NCBI RefSeq assembly: GCF_016195855.1
Contig: NZ_JACPYU010000012.1
Location: forward strand, 1 to 64,000
Source of the DNA: Aquabacterium sp.
GTDB taxonomy: Bacteria; Pseudomonadota; Gammaproteobacteria; Burkholderiales; Burkholderiaceae_C
Length of the DNA stretch: 64,000 nucleotides
Direction of reading: 5' to 3'
Made by a program: the position numbers and the translations under genes. Shown piece by piece: positions 9,378-17,911 of the stretch. A model generated the notes under the pieces. That model was not told the origin of the DNA, did not search any database, and saw nothing but the letters and a program-made list of their open reading frames with translations. Each line of letters begins with the position of its first letter. The stretch's first letter is position 1.

Positions 9378-10670
9378 ATGCGCAAGCACCGCATTGGCAT
9401 GATCAATCTGGCTTCATCGACACCGCTGGCGCCCCCGACACCGTCCCCGCAAGGGCTGGACGTGGCGGCGCCCATGTCAACGAGCACGTTCGAAGCGGTG
9501 CAGCAGCAAGGCTTTCCCTTTTTGCGCTTTCCGCCATCCGTGGAGGCGCACTTCCAGTCCGACAAGGCGCCCGAGCAACTGGTGCAGATGCGCACCGGCG
9601 CGCTGATGTCCATCATCCTGTCCAGCGGCTTGCTGATGGCCGACTGGATGATGGTGCCCGACCGCTTCCGCGATGCCCTCACCTTGCGCCTGCTGGTTTT
9701 TGCGCCCTTGCTGGGTTTGGCCGCCGCGCTGTGGCACAAGGTGCGCCCAGCATGGCGTGAATGGGTTGGGCTGATCAAGGGCCTGGTGGCCGCCTGCATC
9801 ATCATTTATCTGTGCATGAGCAGCACCGACGTGCTGGCGGCCCCCTATCTGGTCAGCCTGAGCCTGATCGCGCTGTTCAACGGCGGCGTCGAGCGCATCC
9901 GCTTCTGGCCGGCCCTGTTGATCGACCTGGTGGTCCTGGCCCTGTTTGCCTTGGCCGTGCTGAATCTCCCGCACCCCAACGTCCCGGTGATGACGGGCAC
10001 GGCGCTGGTCATGGTCTCCACGATCGTGTTCACCCTGTATGGCAGCTACTGGCTGGAGCACGAAGAGCGCACCAACTGGTTGATGTTGCAGCACGAGCAC
10101 CTGCTGCTTGAGAAGCTGGAAACCGGCAACCAGCGCCTGGACCAGCTCACCCGCTTCGACCCCTTGACCGAGATCGCCAACCGCCGCCACTTCGACGAGT
10201 TCCTTGCGCAGGTCTGGGCACGCGCCCGCCAGGACGGGCAGGACGTGGCCCTGCTCATGATGGACATCGACCACTTCAAGCTCTACAACGACCACTACGG
10301 CCACCCCGTGGGCGACGCCTGCCTCAAGGAGGTAGCCGCCACCATGAGCCGCCACCTGCGCAAGCCCGGTGACCTGCTGGCGCGCTTTGGGGGTGAAGAG
10401 TTCATCGCTGTCCTGAGCAAGACCTCCCTGCCCGAAGCCATGGCCGCTGCCGAGCGCGTGCGTGAGGCTGTCTGGCGCCTGCAACGCCCCCATGAAACCT
10501 CACCCGTCCAGCCCTGGGTCACCGTGAGCATCGGCGTGGCCTGCCTGCGCGCAGACGCCGATCAGGCCGACATCCCCAGCTTGTTGAAACAGGCTGACGA
10601 CGCCCTCTACAAAGCCAAGTCCCGTGGTCGCAACCAGGCCTGCACGCTGCAGGAGGCGCCCCACTCGTGA
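9378..10670 (+). CDS. Membrane diguanylate cyclase (GGDEF), first of a tandem pair
   Basis: Makes the second messenger cyclic di-GMP from GTP. 430 residues from the ATG at 9378; a GTG at 9369 and an ATG at 9399 are alternatives and no clear ribosome site decides. The N-terminal 210 residues hold about five or six hydrophobic helices, an unnamed membrane sensor. The GGDEF domain spans about 255-425 with active site GGEEF (ARFGGEEFIAVL). The product-inhibition site RxxD ahead of it reads KPGD, lacking Arg at the first position, so feedback inhibition may be weak. It ends in a GTGA overlap with a homologous second cyclase. Confidence 0.93.
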   Translation: MRKHRIGMINLASSTPLAPPTPSPQGLDVAAPMSTSTFEAVQQQGFPFLRFPPSVEAHFQSDKAPEQLVQMRTGALMSIILSSGLLMADWMMVPDRFRDALTLRLLVFAPLLGLAAALWHKVRPAWREWVGLIKGLVAACIIIYLCMSSTDVLAAPYLVSLSLIALFNGGVERIRFWPALLIDLVVLALFALAVLNLPHPNVPVMTGTALVMVSTIVFTLYGSYWLEHEERTNWLMLQHEHLLLEKLETGNQRLDQLTRFDPLTEIANRRHFDEFLAQVWARARQDGQDVALLMMDIDHFKLYNDHYGHPVGDACLKEVAATMSRHLRKPGDLLARFGGEEFIAVLSKTSLPEAMAAAERVREAVWRLQRPHETSPVQPWVTVSIGVACLRADADQADIPSLLKQADDALYKAKSRGRNQACTLQEAPHS

Positions 10671-11941
10671 GCACCTTCAGCCGCGCCCTGCCACCCGCAC
10701 GCCGCACCGTGCAACCCACTGGCCACACCAGCCGGGAGGACGTGGCCGCCGCCACCGAGCAGTTTGACAAGACCCTGTCCTGGCTGCGCTTCCCCGCCGC
10801 GCTGGAGCACCAGTTCGTCAACGACAGCGCGGCCCGCAGGCTGCGCTATTTCCTGCTCAGCGGCTTGCTGTCGCTCTTCGTGTTCAACGGCTTTTTGCTG
10901 GTGGACTACCTCATGGCCCCCGACGTGTTCTGGCTGGCCGTGAAGATCAGAGTAGGCTTGTTCACCCCCTTTGCGGTCATCGCCCTGTTGAGCGTCTGGC
11001 TCAAGCGCCACAGCATGTCGCCCCAGACCTCCACCCTCGTGGGCGAGTGCCTGGTGCTGGTCAGTGGCTCATTCGCTGCGGCCTGCCTGGCCTACATCCT
11101 GTCCAACAGCCACGCGACCACCAGCCAGTACTACCACGTCGGCCTGATGGTGGTGATCATGTACGGCAACATGGTGCAGCGCCTGCGCTTCTGGTATGCC
11201 GTGGCTTTCTCGCTGACGGTGTACCTCATCCACATCGGCGGGGTGATGATGGTGCCGGCCTTCAACCCTCGGTTGAGTCTGCCCATGGCCATGCTCATCG
11301 GTGCGACCATGATCTTCACCTTGATGTCCAACTACGCGCTGGAGCGGGATGAGCGGCGCCAGTACCTGCTGTCGCTGCGCAGCAAGCACCTGCTGCAGGA
11401 CCTGGGCGAGGTGCAGCAACGCCTGCAGCAGCTCTCGCGCATGGACACCCTCACCGGCCTGTTCAACCGCCGGCACTTTCAGCAATACCTGGAACAGACC
11501 TGGCAGCGCGCCCAGTACGATCAGGCGCCGGTGGCCGTGCTCATGCTGGACGTGGACCACTTCAAGCAATACAACGACCGTTATGGCCACCCTGTGGGCG
11601 ACCAGTGCCTGATGCAGGTGGCCCATGCCATGCAGGACAGCCTGCGCCGCCCGGGCGATCTGGTGGCCCGCTATGGTGGCGAAGAGTTCATCGCCGTGCT
11701 GCCCGGCGCCGACAAGGACACAGCGCACCAGGCGGCCGAGCGCATCCGCGAAGCCATCATCAAGCTGGGCATCCGGCACGAGGCCTCTGCCACGGCGCCG
11801 GTGGTCACCACCAGCATCGGCGTGGTCAGCTGCCGCGCCCGCGAAGGCGTGCAGGAGCAGGATCTGATCGCCGCCGCGGACTCTGCGCTATACAAGGCCA
11901 AACAGGCCGGGCGCAACCAGGTGCTCTCGCTGTCCTTGTGA
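10667..11941 (+). CDS. Membrane diguanylate cyclase (GGDEF), second of a tandem pair
   Basis: 424 residues, starting at a GTG that overlaps the previous stop by 4 bp (GTGA), so translation is coupled. It shares an LRFP...LE/VE N-terminal segment, the same multi-helix membrane region and the same GGDEF domain with its neighbour, pointing to tandem duplication. The active site is GGEEF (ARYGGEEFIAVL). The allosteric I-site reads RPGD, matching RxxD, unlike the upstream copy. The two enzymes may therefore differ in feedback control. The input signal is unknown. Function as an active cyclase is supported by the intact GGEEF and the MLDVDHFKQYND motif. Confidence 0.93.
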   Translation: MSTFSRALPPARRTVQPTGHTSREDVAAATEQFDKTLSWLRFPAALEHQFVNDSAARRLRYFLLSGLLSLFVFNGFLLVDYLMAPDVFWLAVKIRVGLFTPFAVIALLSVWLKRHSMSPQTSTLVGECLVLVSGSFAAACLAYILSNSHATTSQYYHVGLMVVIMYGNMVQRLRFWYAVAFSLTVYLIHIGGVMMVPAFNPRLSLPMAMLIGATMIFTLMSNYALERDERRQYLLSLRSKHLLQDLGEVQQRLQQLSRMDTLTGLFNRRHFQQYLEQTWQRAQYDQAPVAVLMLDVDHFKQYNDRYGHPVGDQCLMQVAHAMQDSLRRPGDLVARYGGEEFIAVLPGADKDTAHQAAERIREAIIKLGIRHEASATAPVVTTSIGVVSCRAREGVQEQDLIAAADSALYKAKQAGRNQVLSLSL

Positions 11942-11952
11942 TCAGATGGTGA

Positions 11953-12255
11953 TCAGAGCGGCAGCTTGCCGGTCAGCGTCTGCCACCACATCACCCAGTC
12001 CCCCATCAGGCTGTAGAGCGGGTAGGTGAAGGTTGCGGGCTTGTTGTGCTCGAAGTGGAAGTGGCCCACCCAGGCAAAGCCATAGCCCAGCACCGGCAAC
12101 AGCAAGAGCCCGGACCAGGTCTGCGTGACGATGGCCCAGATCAAGACCGTCAACACCAGCGTGGACCCGACCACGTGCAGGCGCCGGCAGGTCTGGTCCT
12201 GATGCTGCGAGAGGTAGAAAGGGTAGAAGGCGCTGAAGGACGCGTAGCGCTCCAT
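11953..12255 (-). CDS. Mpo1-like / DUF962 membrane protein
   Basis: 100-residue protein with the DUF962 layout: conserved H and D residues near the N-terminus (SQHQDQTCRRLHVVG), two or three membrane helices, and a GHFHFEHNKPATFTYPLYSL motif. The yeast relative Mpo1 is an iron-dependent dioxygenase of fatty-acid alpha-oxidation; the clustered histidines here fit metal binding. The function in bacteria is not established. It is convergent with the diguanylate cyclase pair and lies 70 bp downstream of the nucleosidase gene on the same strand. Confidence 0.85.
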   Translation of the reverse strand: MERYASFSAFYPFYLSQHQDQTCRRLHVVGSTLVLTVLIWAIVTQTWSGLLLLPVLGYGFAWVGHFHFEHNKPATFTYPLYSLMGDWVMWWQTLTGKLPL

Positions 12256-12325
12256 ATCGTGTCTCCGGGTAAGGCCAAGCTCAGGCCACAGCTTAAGCGC
12301 CAGACCTGATCGAAATCAAGGCTGG

Positions 12326-13101
12326 TCAACCCCTGCGCAACAAGGCTTCGACGATGGCCAGTGAATAGTGCCGGGCCACGGCGTCGATGAAGCGGGGGAA
12401 GTCGATGTGGGCGTCGTCATCGGCGCGGTCCGAGATCGTGCGGATCACGGCATAGGGCACGCCGAAGTCATGGCAGACCTGGGCCACGGCCGCCCTTCCA
12501 TCTCGACGGCCAGCGCGGCCGGCAAGGCTTGCGTCAAGGCGCGGCAGGTCTGCGCCGAGTGGATGAACTGGTCGCCGCTGATGATGAGGCCCTGGTGCAC
12601 ACGGGGCTGCGACAGGCCCAGCGCCTCCAGATGCACATCGGCCAGCGCACCACCGGCCGCCAGCGAGGCGGGGCTGAGCACCTGCTCGACGGTGTCGCGC
12701 ACCGCGGTGGTCAGCGTGGCAGGCGGCGACAAGGTGGCCAGCCCCAGGCCCGGCAACTCGAAACGCGGGAACAGGGGCGAGGCATCCATGTCGTGCTGGA
12801 TCAGTGCATCGGCCACGACCACGTCGCCCACCCGCACGCCCTCGCCCAGGCCGCCGGCCACGCCCGTGAAGATGACCTGGTCCACCCCATAACTGCTCAA
12901 GAGCACCGTGGTGGTCGTGGCCGCGGCGACCTTGCCGATGCGTGACAGCACGGCCACCACCTCGCGGCCATGCAGATGGCCAACCCAGAATTCGCGCCCG
13001 GCCCGGCGCTCCATGCTTTCGTCGGGCATGACGTCAAGCAAGGCTTGCAACTCTTCGGGCATGGCGGCCATGATGCCGATGCGGCGGGTGGGCGTGTTCA
13101 T
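12326..13101 (-). pseudogene. mtnN: 5'-methylthioadenosine/S-adenosylhomocysteine nucleosidase, frameshifted
   Basis: Would cleave MTA and SAH to release adenine in the methionine/SAM salvage cycle. The ATG at 13101 opens MNTPTRRIGIMAAMPEELQ and matches the family until VEMEG. There, about bases 12492-12496, one base is missing and the frame runs out at 12445. Shifting one frame restores AAVAQVCHDFGVPYAVIRTI, then SDRADDDAHIDF, ending at TGA 12326. The catalytic Asp of the RTISD segment lies after the shift, so the enzyme would be dead if the shift is real. Everything else is intact and undecayed, which favours a recent mutation or a sequencing error. Corrected length is 258 residues, normal for the family. 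Confidence 0.88.
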
Positions 13102-13183
13102 GAGGCGACGGGGAGGTGATGGGGCTAGGTGCCCATCATCAAGGCATTCAGCGGCGCTGGGCGCACTTGGCGACGCGCCCATG

Positions 13184-13208
13184 AAAAAACCACCCCGAGA
13201 GGTGGTTT
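13184..13208 (-). terminator. Intrinsic terminator on the minus strand, upstream of mtnN
   Basis: AAACCACC and GGTGGTTT form a perfect 8-bp stem around a 6-nt loop; on the minus strand it ends in a T6 run (13184-13189). It lies 83 bp upstream of the mtnN start and points towards it, so it must end a minus-strand transcript that begins above 13208. Confidence 0.75.
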
Positions 13209-13439
13209 GAAAAAGCCCGAAAGCACCAGCCGGATCCCTTCGTGGACAAGCCACCAGGAGCCTGGCTGTTCGAAGCTGTCACCAGCATCGAAATCATAAA
13301 AATTCCCTGAGCGGCGCCATGGATCGTGTTGTGTTTTCAGCGCACAATACATTGTATCGGTCATATTTGACGCTTTCGCGCAAAAGTGAAGTTTTTTTCA
13401 CCCATCAGATCGACCTGATTGTTGCCCCACATCACCATC
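13209..13439. other. Intergenic region with a possible small RNA or attenuated mtnN leader
   Basis: No convincing gene occupies 13102-13439. On the minus strand it can fold into several hairpins (GCTGGTGACAGC near 13275-13286; CCAGGAGCCTGG at 13254-13265) ahead of the terminator at 13184-13208, which suggests a short structured transcript or a leader. A 79-codon open frame (13125-13364, minus) runs through the terminator and looks spurious. An 11-bp dyad ATACATTGTAT is at 13347-13357 and a TCGCGCAAA element at 13376-13384. No known riboswitch class was recognised. Confidence 0.35.
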
Positions 13440-14369
13440 ATGGACGCAGACCTTGACAAGGATCACAGCGGCTTTCCTTCTGAGGAGAGCCCTTCCTGGG
13501 TCAGTGCCTGCCTGTCTGGCCTGCTGGAGCGCCATGGTGTACCGAGCCGGCACCAGGCCACCGAAATCGCGCAAATTTGCGCGATTTCGGTCAGCCAGGC
13601 ACGCCGCAAGCTGCGCGGAGCCGTCTGGCTGTTCGACGAGGTCAGGGCCATCTGCCAGCACTTTGGCGAAAGCATCGACACGGCACTGTCCGCTGGTTTG
13701 CGGTCAGGCCTGCAGCCCCCCGCAACCGGCCACGCCAAACCGGTCACCACCTACCCGGCCACCCTGTTGATGGACGAGCAGCGCCTGCCCTGCGATATCG
13801 AACTCGGCCCCTTGTGCACCGAAGAGGCCGCATCGTCCTGCCAGGGCCTGGTGGCCTTCCACCATCCGCTGGAGGGTTGGCAGGTCACAGGCCAGGCCAG
13901 GTTGCAACAAGAAGCCTTCCGGGGGCCGCACTATGCCGTCGCGCAACTGCAATGGCGCAACCAGAGCGAGCAGGTGCGCGCGCGCATCGCCGTGCTGGAC
14001 GATGACATCGGCTCGGCCGACGCGCTGACCGACTGGTTCAACGAAGTCGGCTACGACGCCCATGCCTACACCCGCTCGGAAGACCTGCTGGCGCAGCCCC
14101 TCACCGACCACGATGCCTTCGTCGTGGACCTGATCCTGGGGGGCGGCCAGACCTCGCAAGCCCTGGTCGAGCGCATCCGCCGCGAACAACCCGAGGCCCC
14201 CATCGTGCTGCTCACCGGGCAGTTGCGGGACGGCTCCGCCTCGGAAGCCACACTGGCCACCATCTTGCGCACCCAGGGCGTCACCTTCTTTGAAAAGCCC
14301 GTGCGCCCCGCTGTACTGACTGCTGCCATCCAGAGCAGCCTGGATCGGCTGCACCACCCGCATGGTTGA
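13440..14369 (+). CDS. Response regulator with N-terminal BetR-type HTH and C-terminal receiver
   Basis: 309 residues from the ATG at 13440; a TTG at 13419 would add seven. Residues about 15-75 resemble the BetR helix-turn-helix (IAQICAISVSQARRKLRGA, then FDEVRAICQHFGES). A middle region of about 90 residues is unassigned. The receiver covers about 180-305: acidic pair in AVLDDDIG, phospho-acceptor Asp in FVVDLILGG, and Lys in FFEKPVRP. The domain order is opposite to most regulators. The stop overlaps the histidine kinase start by 8 bp, so the two form one signalling pair. The stimulus and targets are unknown. The gene contains a perfect 32-bp palindrome. Confidence 0.87.
   Translation: MDADLDKDHSGFPSEESPSWVSACLSGLLERHGVPSRHQATEIAQICAISVSQARRKLRGAVWLFDEVRAICQHFGESIDTALSAGLRSGLQPPATGHAKPVTTYPATLLMDEQRLPCDIELGPLCTEEAASSCQGLVAFHHPLEGWQVTGQARLQQEAFRGPHYAVAQLQWRNQSEQVRARIAVLDDDIGSADALTDWFNEVGYDAHAYTRSEDLLAQPLTDHDAFVVDLILGGGQTSQALVERIRREQPEAPIVLLTGQLRDGSASEATLATILRTQGVTFFEKPVRPAVLTAAIQSSLDRLHHPHG
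13560..13591. repeat. Perfect 32-bp palindrome inside the HTH-coding region
   Basis: ACCGAAATCGCGCAAA at 13560-13575 is followed without spacer by its exact reverse complement TTTGCGCGATTTCGGT at 13576-13591. It codes TEIAQICAISV of the regulator, and the peptide TEIAQICAIS can be read from both strands. The half-site TCGCGCAAA recurs at 13376-13384, about 55 bp before the start codon. It could be an intragenic operator or a cruciform site; the function is inferred only. Confidence 0.95.
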
Positions 14370-15639
14370 CGCCACCTTGTCATCACAGCCGCCTGCGCGA
14401 GATGAAACGCGCATCGTCTTCTGGCTCTGCACCTTGGTGTGCATGGGTGCGGCCTACCTCTCCTTTCATGGCCTGACCAACCCCTGGGACCGCATCGGCG
14501 TGCCGATCATGTCGGCTTTGTATGGGCTGACTGCCTGGTGCTTGTGGCGGTTTCCCGAGCGCATGAACACCATCATCTTCACCGCGCTTGTGCCCACCAG
14601 CCTCTACATCCTGGGCGGCGTGTACATGGCGGCTCAGGACACCACCGCCACTGGTTTGTTCAAGCTGGCCTCGGGCTCACAGTTCATGCCCGTGTTCTAC
14701 ATCGGCGCCTTCGTGGCCCTCCAGCGTGGCGCCAACCTGATCTGCTGGCTGCACTACGCCGGGCTGCTGGGCCTGTACCTCTTTCAGTATGGCCTGGCAC
14801 CCAGAAGCAGCTTGCCCCCCCAAGCGGCCATGAACGCCCACGTCTGGATGGTCCTGCTGGTCGCGCAGCCCGCCTGCATCGTGGCCCTGCACTACATCAC
14901 GGCGCTCAAAGGGCGCTTGCGCGCCACCGAGCTGGCCTCGCATCAAAGCAAGGAACGTTTCCTGGCCATGCTCTCGCACGAGATCCGCAGCCCCCTGCAG
15001 GCCATGCTCGGCTCGATCGACTTGCTGGCACTCAAGGCCCAGACCCCGCCCGAGCGGCGGGCCGTTGACCGCATCCGCACGGCGGCCTCCCAACTCGACA
15101 CCCATCTGCGCGACGTCACCGAGTACACGCGGCTGGAGAACCCCGCCTGGCAATTGCAGACGGCCTCGGTCGACCTGCCCGCCCTGGCGCAAGAGGTCTG
15201 CGACACCTACCTGCCGCAAGCGCAAAGCAAGCGCCTGGACATCGTGTGCGAGTGGCCGCAGCAAGACGTACTGGCCTTGCACCATGTCTGGACCGATGGC
15301 GGCCGCGTCAGGCAGATCCTGTCCAACCTGATCACCAATGCCCTCAAGTACACGGTCAGCGGGCGCATCACGGTGCGTGTCGGCTTGGACGACACCCACG
15401 ACGCCACCGCACGCATCGAGGTCATCGACACCGGCATCGGCATCCCGCCGCCAGACCAGCAGCGCATCTTCGAGCCCTATGTGCGCCTGGATGACCAGCG
15501 TGCCGGCAACGTAGAGGGCTCCGGCCTGGGCCTGACCGTGGTCAAGCGCCTGGTCGAGCGCCTGGGTGGCGAAGTGAGCCTGCGCAGCGAGGTCGGCCAG
15601 GGCAGTTGCTTCTCGGTGAGCCTGCCGCTGAGCGCCTGA
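14362..15639 (+). CDS. Membrane sensor histidine kinase
   Basis: 425 residues. About five or six hydrophobic helices in the first 185 residues form a membrane-embedded sensor without a large periplasmic domain. H-box with the phospho-accepting His in LAMLSHEIRSPLQAMLGSID (about 205-225). The ATPase domain has N-box NLITNALKY, G1 DTGIGIP, F-box IFEPYVRLD and G2 GSGLGLTVVKRL. It lacks its own receiver or Hpt domain. The start overlaps the upstream regulator by 8 bp, so the pair is coupled and the regulator is the likely phosphate acceptor. The signal is unknown. Confidence 0.94.
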   Translation: MVDATLSSQPPARDETRIVFWLCTLVCMGAAYLSFHGLTNPWDRIGVPIMSALYGLTAWCLWRFPERMNTIIFTALVPTSLYILGGVYMAAQDTTATGLFKLASGSQFMPVFYIGAFVALQRGANLICWLHYAGLLGLYLFQYGLAPRSSLPPQAAMNAHVWMVLLVAQPACIVALHYITALKGRLRATELASHQSKERFLAMLSHEIRSPLQAMLGSIDLLALKAQTPPERRAVDRIRTAASQLDTHLRDVTEYTRLENPAWQLQTASVDLPALAQEVCDTYLPQAQSKRLDIVCEWPQQDVLALHHVWTDGGRVRQILSNLITNALKYTVSGRITVRVGLDDTHDATARIEVIDTGIGIPPPDQQRIFEPYVRLDDQRAGNVEGSGLGLTVVKRLVERLGGEVSLRSEVGQGSCFSVSLPLSA

Positions 15640-15705
15640 TCTCGCCTGCCCCCCATCAGGCCTGACAATCAAGGCCTTGTCTCAACCACTGCACGCCAAC
15701 CCATC

Positions 15706-16950
15706 ATGACCCAGCCCGTCCAGACGCTGCCGCTTGGCACCCCCCTGTCCCCCTCCGCCGCACGGGTCATGCTGCTGGGCGCGGGCGAGCTGGGCAAGGA
15801 AGTCCTCATCGCCTTGCAACGCCTGGGTGTCGAAACCATCGCCGTGGACCGTTATGAGCACGCGCCCGGCCAGCAGGTGGCCCACCACGCGCGCACCATC
15901 ACCATGAGCGACCCGGCCCAACTGCGCGCTCTCATCGAGGCCGAGCGCCCCCATCTGGTCGTGCCCGAAATCGAGGCCATTGCCACGCCGGTGCTGGAAG
16001 AACTCGAAGCCCAGGGCGTGGTGCGCGTCATCCCGACGGCCCGCGCCGCCCGCCTGACCATGGACCGCGAAGGCATCCGCCGCCTGGCCGCCGAGACCCT
16101 GGGCCTGCCCACCAGCCCCTATCGGTTCTGCGACTCGCTGGCCGAGTTGCAAGCCGCGATCGCTGGCGAGAACGGGCCAGGCATCGGCTACCCCTGCATC
16201 GTCAAACCGGTGATGAGCTCATCGGGCAAAGGCCAGAGCAAGATCGACGGCCCGGCCGATGTCGACAAGGCCTGGGACTACGCCATGGCCGGTGGCCGCG
16301 TCAGTCACGGGCGCGTCATCGTCGAAGGCTTCATCGATTTCGACTACGAGATCACGCTGCTGACCGTGCGCGCAGCCGGCCAAGGTGCCACGCAAGGCCA
16401 GGTCGCGACGTATTTCTGCGAACCCATCGGCCACCTGCAGGTCAGCGGCGACTATGTCGAGAGCTGGCAGCCCCACCCCATGAGCGCCCAGGCCCTGGCC
16501 AAGGCCCGCGAGATCGCCAAGGCCGTGACCGACAACCTCGGCGGCCAGGGCCTCTTCGGCGTCGAGTTGTTCGTCAAGGGCGACCAGGTCTGGTTCAGCG
16601 AAGTCAGCCCACGCCCGCACGACACCGGCCTGGTCACGCTGTCCACGCAGGTGCAAAGCGAGTTTGAACTGCATGCGCGCGCCATCCTGGGCCTGCCGGT
16701 GGACACCCGCTTGCGCGCCCCTGGCGCTTCGGCCGTGATCTACGGCGGGGTGGACACGCAGGACGTCGTGTTCGACGGTGTGGCCGAGGCGCTGTCCGAG
16801 CCCGGCACCGACCTGCGCCTGTTCGGCAAGCCCGAGAGCTTCGTCAAACGCCGCATGGGCGTGGCCTTGGCCACCGATGCCACCGTGGATGCCGCCCGCC
16901 AGAAGGCCCGCACCGCCGCCGCCAAAGTCAAGCCGCGCGCCGCACGCTGA
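15706..16950 (+). CDS. purT: Formate-dependent phosphoribosylglycinamide formyltransferase (GAR transformylase 2)
   Basis: Third step of purine synthesis: ATP-dependent transfer of formate to GAR, bypassing the folate-dependent PurN. 414 residues, an ATP-grasp enzyme. N-terminal [15 protein letters not shown]-grasp core with [15 protein letters not shown] and [17 protein letters not shown], and the metal-binding stretch [20 protein letters not shown]. The C-terminal tail is Ala/Lys/Arg-rich. No operon partner: it sits 66 bp after the kinase gene and is convergent with the Crp-type regulator. Identity is strong. Confidence 0.97.
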   Translation: MTQPVQTLPLGTPLSPSAARVMLLGAGELGKEVLIALQRLGVETIAVDRYEHAPGQQVAHHARTITMSDPAQLRALIEAERPHLVVPEIEAIATPVLEELEAQGVVRVIPTARAARLTMDREGIRRLAAETLGLPTSPYRFCDSLAELQAAIAGENGPGIGYPCIVKPVMSSSGKGQSKIDGPADVDKAWDYAMAGGRVSHGRVIVEGFIDFDYEITLLTVRAAGQGATQGQVATYFCEPIGHLQVSGDYVESWQPHPMSAQALAKAREIAKAVTDNLGGQGLFGVELFVKGDQVWFSEVSPRPHDTGLVTLSTQVQSEFELHARAILGLPVDTRLRAPGASAVIYGGVDTQDVVFDGVAEALSEPGTDLRLFGKPESFVKRRMGVALATDATVDAARQKARTAAAKVKPRAAR

Positions 16951-16994
16951 TGCCTGCCGAGCGCTGATGCCCGCCGATTCGCACACCAGCTCGG

Positions 16995-17762
16995 TCAGCC
17001 CTTGATGTCCGCATCGGTGTCAGGCATCGGGTAGGGCAAACCGGGGTTGATCGCCCCGGCCTTGGTCACCAGCGCCGCCATGTCGACAATCTCGATCTCG
17101 GCGTAGTGCAAGGCCAGCACGCGTTCGCGCTCCAGCGCACGCAGCGACTTGTTGATCGTCTGGCGCGACACCCCCAGCATGCGCGCCAGGTACTCCTGCG
17201 GCAAGCGCACACGCCGGCGCACGCTGGGGTTGGTGGACTGCCCGAAATTCGTGGCCGAAAACAGCAGCCGCCGCGCCACCTGCTGCTCGATGGACAGCGA
17301 GGCATTGTCTTCAATGGCCGTGAGGATCAGGCGCAGCTTGGCGCAGGCCAGGCGCGCCAGATCACGCCAGTTCTCGGGGTGCTCGGCCAGCCACTCCATC
17401 AACAGCGGGCCGCTCACGACCATGACGGTGCTGTCGGTATCGGCGATCGCGTCCTGGCTGCGCGGCAGGCCATCGATCATCGAGACCTCGCCGAACCAGT
17501 GATAAGGCTCCACGTACATCGTCAAATGGTGCGAGCCATCCTTGGGGTTGATGGACCCCAGCTTCAAGGCCCCCGCCACCACGCAGCACAGGCTGTCTTG
17601 CGCCTCGCCGCGTGAAAAGAGGATCTCGCCCGGCCCGATGTGCCACAGGCGCGAACGCTCGACCAGGGCCTGCTGAAAAGGTGCAGGGCAACTGGCAAAC
17701 CAGAGATGGGATTTGAGCGCTGGCAACAAGGTCAGCGGCGTGGATTCGGTTCGGCGCGCCAT
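16995..17762 (-). CDS. Crp/Fnr-family transcriptional regulator
   Basis: 255 residues. A cyclic-nucleotide-binding-type beta barrel occupies about 30-150 (SRLWHIGPGEILFSRGEAQD, then WFGEVSMIDGLPRSQDA), followed by a dimer helix and a winged helix with recognition region YLARMLGVSRQTINKSL. The N-terminus lacks the four-Cys cluster of Fnr, so oxygen sensing by an iron-sulphur cluster is unlikely. The effector is unknown. It is divergent from the HigA gene, sharing a 149-bp AT-richer intergenic region with an inverted repeat that either protein could bind. Confidence 0.9.
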   Translation of the reverse strand: MARRTESTPLTLLPALKSHLWFASCPAPFQQALVERSRLWHIGPGEILFSRGEAQDSLCCVVAGALKLGSINPKDGSHHLTMYVEPYHWFGEVSMIDGLPRSQDAIADTDSTVMVVSGPLLMEWLAEHPENWRDLARLACAKLRLILTAIEDNASLSIEQQVARRLLFSATNFGQSTNPSVRRRVRLPQEYLARMLGVSRQTINKSLRALERERVLALHYAEIEIVDMAALVTKAGAINPGLPYPMPDTDADIKG

Positions 17763-17834
17763 GGTTTCGTCAAACGGTAAATGGACTCAGTGTTTACCCG
17801 CAATACCCCGAAATGGTTAGATGAATTGCGTGTA

Positions 17835-17876
17835 ATTGTCTAAGTTTTGACAATCTAAATGAGACAAACCTCATAC
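17835..17876 (+). promoter_or_regulatory. Promoter with overlapping operator-like dyad before higA
   Basis: A consensus -35 TTGACA at 17847-17852 is followed after 18 nt by a weak -10 TCATAC at 17871-17876, 36 bp before the higA ATG. The -35 is embedded in a perfect inverted repeat, ATTGTC (17835-17840), 8-nt spacer, GACAAT (17849-17854). Antitoxins of this family usually bind such dyads to repress themselves. Confidence 0.6.
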
Positions 17877-17911
17877 GATCGGACCAGTATCTATGAAAAA
17901 CCCTTAGTCCT

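Noticed and set aside
13125..13364. 79-codon minus-strand frame upstream of mtnN
   Set aside because: It runs through a strong terminator hairpin, has no ribosome site and matches nothing; more likely part of an untranslated RNA.
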